Source: Adiantum capillus-veneris
Lineage: Eukaryota; Streptophyta; Polypodiopsida; Polypodiales; Pteridaceae
Direction: 5' to 3'
DNA length: 64,000 nt
Assembly (NCBI GenBank): GCA_014529385.2
Contig: CM043968.1
Coordinates: forward strand, 129,431,018 to 129,495,017
Shown piece after piece: positions 59,585-64,000 of the stretch; positions within the stretch are counted from its first letter, which is position 1; every line of letters starts with the position of its first letter. A model generated the notes under the pieces. It ran no database searches. It saw only the letters and a program-made list of their open reading frames with translations, and was not told the origin of the DNA. The position numbers were made by a program, and so were the translations under genes.

Positions 59585-60741
59585 TACAACAAGAATGCAA
59601 CAATGAGAAACCTGTAACCAACCAACAAACTGCCACAACAAAGTAGTGTTGCAAATCTGACAACACCTGCTGCTCAATCAAAGAGCAAACGCATAGAGTA
59701 TAAATCAGCCCATAATATGGTCAAAAAACGTACGTAGAAATCCACAAACAAATGCATAAACCCGTGACACCTGTAACTCAACCGGCCTAGGCAAACCGTG
59801 CCACAAAATGCATCAACAATGAGCTGTCATAGAGGCATAAACATACTCCATGTCTGAATAACCACAATAGAGACATAAGCTGACCAAGCTTACACAAATC
59901 CGTGAGCATAAATGGATCCAAGTGAGCATATAACCAATGCACAAGCTCAACGAAGTCCAATCTCTACTGCCAACCAAGTACCTATCTGTACTCAAACCGC
60001 AACACTGCAAGCAAGAGCAAACCCGCTCTATGTATAAGTGAACCAAATCTCCACAATATCATGCATAAAGAGTGTCTGTCAAACTGCCATATCCACATCC
60101 ATCAACATACATAGATGATGTAAACCTGTAGCTCAAGAACACGCATAAATAGACTGCCCAAAAGAGTAAAAGCTCCCACTCAAACCACAACCATATACAT
60201 GGCTGTCCCACAGTCAAAATACATGTTTTGTAACCACAGAAGAAACCTGTATCCAAAGCTCCTTGTAACCTGTAACCTGTACCCGTACCTGTACCTGTAG
60301 TCGAAGAAGACAAACTCGCCAAACTCCCACTCTATCTGTGTGTATGAGGCCACTCCAAGAAGAGGCTACACACTCTCAAATGAGTTGTGGGCTCACGTAA
60401 GTGGAAGACACTACAACAATGGCACCTGTAATGGCTATGGAAGCTCTGGCAGCAGAAAACTACCAAAGAGAGATGAAAAACGTAGCTCCTAGTCTGTAGC
60501 TCGGATGGGATTTCTAATGGCACGAATGGCTCCGAAAGGGGGGTTAAACCCCAGGACACCTGATGAAAATACTCGCAGAGTGCTGAACCTTCCAATGCCA
60601 AGCTCAGAAAAACCTTCTGCTCTTTGGAAATGCACGCGTGCGCGAAACCGAAAAACGGCAATGAAACAGCAGCAAGTTTCAACACACTCAACAATGATGA
60701 TGAAGCTCTCAATGCTCTCACTACCAAGCTCTGATACCACT

Positions 60742-60928
60742 TGTTGGGATCGTAGAGCACACACACAGAGAGCCAACACGAAGAAGGAGATAGACACAGT
60801 GTATGGCGGGGCAGTACTCACACTACAATGTGTAGTTATGAGTATAGTTATTATGAATGAGTAAATGAATGGCTGTACATGGGCGGCTGAACAACGGGCA
60901 GCCGGGCACACGGGCCTTTAACCCAACA
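60742..60928 (-). repeat. 5' LTR of the outer Copia
   Basis: 187 bp. The PBS lies on the minus strand after a 2-base spacer (60739..60728). Confidence 0.95.
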
Positions 60929-61089
60929 TGCTCTCTTCTGTCTTTATCGCTCTGTGTCTCTCTCTGTTCGAGTACGGCGTTGTATACACGCTATGGGTTG
61001 TGCCAGGTATGATGATTTGTGCTTTCCATGGATTGCAACGTGTTATTTACATATTTTGCAGGGCAACCGCGCCTTTCGTTTGCCAGCAG

Positions 61090-61101
61090 TGCTATCAGAG
61101 C
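61090..61101 (+). promoter_or_regulatory. Primer-site-like sequence of an older LTR element
   Basis: tgctatcagagc differs from the tRNA-Met site by one base. It is followed after about 20 bp by an ATG frame, ATGGAGAAGATTACTTGCCC, that soon stops. With the unique sequence at 49890-50009 and 60929-61089 it suggests the outer Copia landed in the LTR of a still older element. The LTR start could not be located. Confidence 0.4.
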
Positions 61102-61635
61102 TGTGGCAACACTCCAATCAATCCGACATGGAGAAGATTACTTGCCCAAAGATAAGTGTTTTATGCATCACGATCATTTATAATTAGCATCTTTAATAGT
61201 GGTTAATTAACAAGTAATTGTGGTTAAATGATCCTTAATTATGATTATGATAACTGAAATCAGGAACGTTGTGATCGGCATGGAGACAAGAAGCCGCATT
61301 GTGCATGAAGAGAAGGAGATATGCAGCATGTAGAATACACTCATGCACCAATCAATCATAATCGTAGACCGCATGCCTCATGCATGCGATGCCAAATGCA
61401 GCATGCACACTACACACAAAGGAGAGAATCAGATACATGCAAGAGAGGACGCGCTTCAACATGAGGGATAATGTGCATGGGAAGCTAAGTGACAATTTGG
61501 AATCTTAATTGACAAGTTTCTTGTTTAATTTTTGTCTAATTATGGTTAACTAGGTAGAGAATTGCTTAACCACCTTACATTATCCCGTGCTTCTATAAAA
61601 AAAAATAAAAAAAAATAAAAGACTACTAAATTTGT

Positions 61636-61705
61636 ACCTCCAATGGGATTCGAACCCATGTCTCCCTGTATGAGACAGGTGCACTACCATCTGTGCTATG
61701 GAAGT
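61636..61705 (-). tRNA. tRNA-like gene, probably degenerate (anticodon unclear, CAT or TCA)
   Basis: The 70-nt minus sequence folds as a cloverleaf. The acceptor ACTTCCA/TGGAGGT has 7 pairs including one G-U. The D arm GCAC/GTGC has 4 pairs with loop AGATGGTA. The T arm ATGGG/CCCAT has 5 pairs with the canonical loop TTCGAAT. The variable loop is 5 nt. The anticodon arm is abnormal: a 5-bp stem CCTGT/ACAGG leaves a 5-nt loop CTCAT, or a 4-bp stem gives a 7-nt loop TCTCATA. Downstream on the same strand are long T runs (61619-61598) usable as a Pol III terminator. It may be a pseudo-tRNA or a SINE head; no SINE body is evident. Confidence 0.55.
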
Positions 61706-61709
61706 CTTA

Positions 61710-62601
61710 ATAGGAAGCCAAGTGAGATAGGGAGCGAGGTTGACACTCTCCACACATATTCAAGTGAACAGGAGCACAATCACAAGAAGAAGGGGATGAT
61801 GCAGTGAACCGAATTAGAGCTCGCACTTCAAACCCAGAAAGCGTGAAGGAGATCCATACTATTGAGGGGGTGGGTATGGCTACCCTCGCATACCCTGCAG
61901 CTAACCAGTGCAGACAGCAAATTGCTCATGCATTCAGCCCTGTGAGCGTGATTTCCACCCCCATCCTCCTACGACGAGTGGCCAATCAGCTCACTCGCCA
62001 ACCAACCTCAGTCAGCTACTATTGCATGGTCGCGCTATTTCTCTTTCTCTCTCATCTTCACTTCCATAGGGTTCTCCTTCTCTCTCTTGCATGGGGTGGT
62101 CAATCGGCATGCAGCAACATATCCATTGGATACCACCCACTACCTTGCAGTGCTAACCTCTTTCCTTCTCTCTCTCAGTGCCAGCACCCCAACACGCCAT
62201 GCAGTTTAGTAGTCCCCATGCAATGGCGTCACAGGCCTTATGCGCCTCAGGTCCGGATCACGAGCTCGGGACTGCAGACCCGTAGTACTCTCTCTCTATC
62301 TTCATCTCATGCAGCCACCACCACCCACCTCTGCATTGTGAAAAGCATGTTGGCGCTCAACCACAAAAACACACACACACTTTTTGCCTACGGTGCACGA
62401 CTATCGCATGCATGCATACTTTTTACACCCCACTGTCCCTTGACGTCGACTGCAAGCCATCCCTCTCTCCCTCACTCTCCAACGAGGTGATTGGCGGTTG
62501 ACCCGTTTCTTTCTCTCTCCATCTCTTTCTCTCTCTCTCTCTCTCTGGCTCTTTTCAGTCGTCATCTCTCTCTCTTTCGCTAGCCAACCAATATAGCCCA
62601 A

Positions 62602-62647
<46 letters not shown>

Positions 62648-64000
62648 GTTGTCTCCAGATGTACACATTTTTGCAGTCACCCATGGTGGGCTACCTTACC
62701 ACTACCAGCCCCATGCACTGTGTATTCCCTCATGTCCATGCAGGCTACCGCTCAATAGTTGCTTTGTGATATAGATATTTAAGTTATGGAGCCTTGCCAG
62801 CTTGAGGGTGCTAGAGAAAGGGCCAACGGGGGCGCCATGCACAGAACAACGCTGGGCTGAAGAAGGTCACCAGTTGCAAAGTTGGCCGCCCGAGGGAGAG
62901 GTAGTTGTGAGCAGCGTTCCAGCGTGGAGCTGACAATGGAAGAGGTGGTCACTTGCTGAAGGCTGAGTAGGGGCGTCAGCAGGTCATGAAGAGCCACGCA
63001 AGAAGAAGGAGAATAAGGGTGTCGTTTAGGGATGCTCAGCACGGCAAATAACAAGAGGGCCGAAAGCAACACAAGGGGAGAATGAGCCACTTATTATGGC
63101 TTGCATAGAAGCAGTCAAGGGGCGGTAGGGCTAGGCGGGGCGAGCTGAGAGAAGTACTCAATGCTACAGGTGATGTGAGGAGGAGTGGGCAGGTGTCGAG
63201 CTTGAACAATATAAGGACACTGGCAAAGGGAGAAAGGTCATAAGGTGGCGAGCAGCTGAAAGCAAGGAGGGAGTCGACACTGGAGCATTACATATCAGAT
63301 GACGAATGCAGAGAAGAAGGGTGGCCAATATAATGGGGGAAAGACTGTGCTATAGCAGGTGCCTTGGGGTGCTAGAGAGAAAAGGACTGCGACGTTCACC
63401 AGTTGTATATCAAGTGACAAGCTGCAATCAGAAAGAGCGGGGCCGCATTAAGCAAAAGGGTGGTAAGACACTATCAAGGGAGACAGTTGCAGTTATAGCG
63501 CAGTCTATAAGGGGCCGACAGGTACCTTAATTAATAGGGATTTTTTTAATAATTAAAAAACAAACACACACACACACACACGCGGTAAGGGCGAGGCAAA
63601 GCTGCCTTCAAAGGGCCGACAACCATATTGGCTTGAAGTCCGAGTGGAGAATGGAGTGCTGGGCTCCAAGCCGAAGGTACCATACGAGAGAACGGATGTC
63701 AAAGACGAATATGGGTTGCTAGTGGTTTGGGCAACGCATGTGTAGTTGTGTCAGAAGCCACATCATTCTTTGTAAATGCTTTATTAAGATGCAAGCTCCT
63801 ACTAGTGCAATTATCTCTTTCATTTAGTCTTACACTTCACTTTATTTTATTTTGTTACCTGATATTGTATTAGATCCACCGAGATTGATATGAAATAAGA
63901 TACTAGAATCAATGTCAATACAACGTTGAAAAGTGGAAAAAAATCCATCTAAAGGTAGGGCTACCAACAAAGGGACTCAGTCCCTCATGTCCTAAGAATC
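61710..64000. other. Region with no supported gene; (CT)n at 62606-62645
   Basis: Microsatellites: (CT)n 62525-62546 and 62606-62645, (CA)n at about 63563-63582. The 228-codon open frame at 61804-62490 is Ser/His/Leu-rich across CT-rich DNA, with no motif, and I do not count it as a gene. The remainder (62760-63980) is GA-rich with no recognised element. Confidence 0.6.

Larger units (their letters stand above)
50010..60928 (-). mobile_element. Copia retrotransposon (outer, minus), complete but split by a nested Copia
   Basis: LTRs of 187 bp lie at 60928..60742 (5') and 50196..50010 (3'). They differ at one position and are both TGTTGGG ... CCAACA. The target duplication is tgctc. The primer site TGGTATCAGAGC is at 60739..60728. 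A polypurine edge, CTTTAAGTGGGAGAT, precedes the 3' LTR. Removing the inner element and its duplication (5,284 bp) leaves 5,635 bp. The leader between PBS and gag (60727-59585) is about 1.1 kb and shows no domain. Coding parts are at 59584..56400 and 51110..50252. The insertion is young judged by its LTRs, but broken by a stop, a frameshift and the nested element. Confidence 0.95.

Noticed and set aside
61804-62490. 228-codon plus-strand frame
   Set aside because: Ser/Leu/His-rich reading of CT-rich DNA with no domain, splice or homology signal.

Overview
This window is nuclear DNA from a land plant with a large, transposon-rich genome. The evidence is a plant-specific gene (a PLASTID MOVEMENT IMPAIRED1/PMI1-like NT-C2 protein), plant-type Copia, Ty3 and L1-like retrotransposons primed from tRNA-Met, a plant Helitron, and very many GA/CT microsatellites. 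A fern, gymnosperm or other large-genome plant would fit, but the sequence alone does not settle the species.

Only one host gene is convincing. It lies on the minus strand: a large coding exon at 46752..43964, then an intron of 27,355 bp, then the final coding exon at 16608..15627. The phase fits exactly across the junction, giving 1,256 codons plus a stop. A (GA)n tract abuts the start codon, and a good 5' splice site lies further upstream in the presumed 5' UTR. Two AATAAA signals lie about 230 bp past the stop. Almost everything inside the intron is retrotransposon debris.

Layout: 1-10990, a decayed Helitron RepHel gene (minus) split by an L1-like LINE (plus, 3641-10560) with a 14-bp target duplication. 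11020-12130, a tandem array of ~310-bp units rich in GA/CT/CA/GT. 12663-14993, a small non-autonomous LTR element with a duplicated LTR-leader and an unrecognised internal open frame. 15377-16608, the 3' end of the PMI1-like gene. 16609-43963, the intron: at least six remnants of related Ty3 chromoviruses in both orientations, a second LTR family including a 1,234-bp solo LTR, gag and RT fragments, and telomere-like repeats within an LTR. 43964-47100, the first coding exon and 5' region. 50010-60928, a young Copia element (minus) holding an even more intact Copia element (plus, 51116-56394), each with identical 5-bp target duplications. 60929-64000, an older LTR-element leader, one tRNA-like sequence and microsatellites, with no supported protein gene.

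Nothing here looks like a multigene system. The points of interest are the transposon-swollen intron with long inverted repeats, the clean nested insertions, the odd TRIM-like element and the C/G homopolymer tracts.
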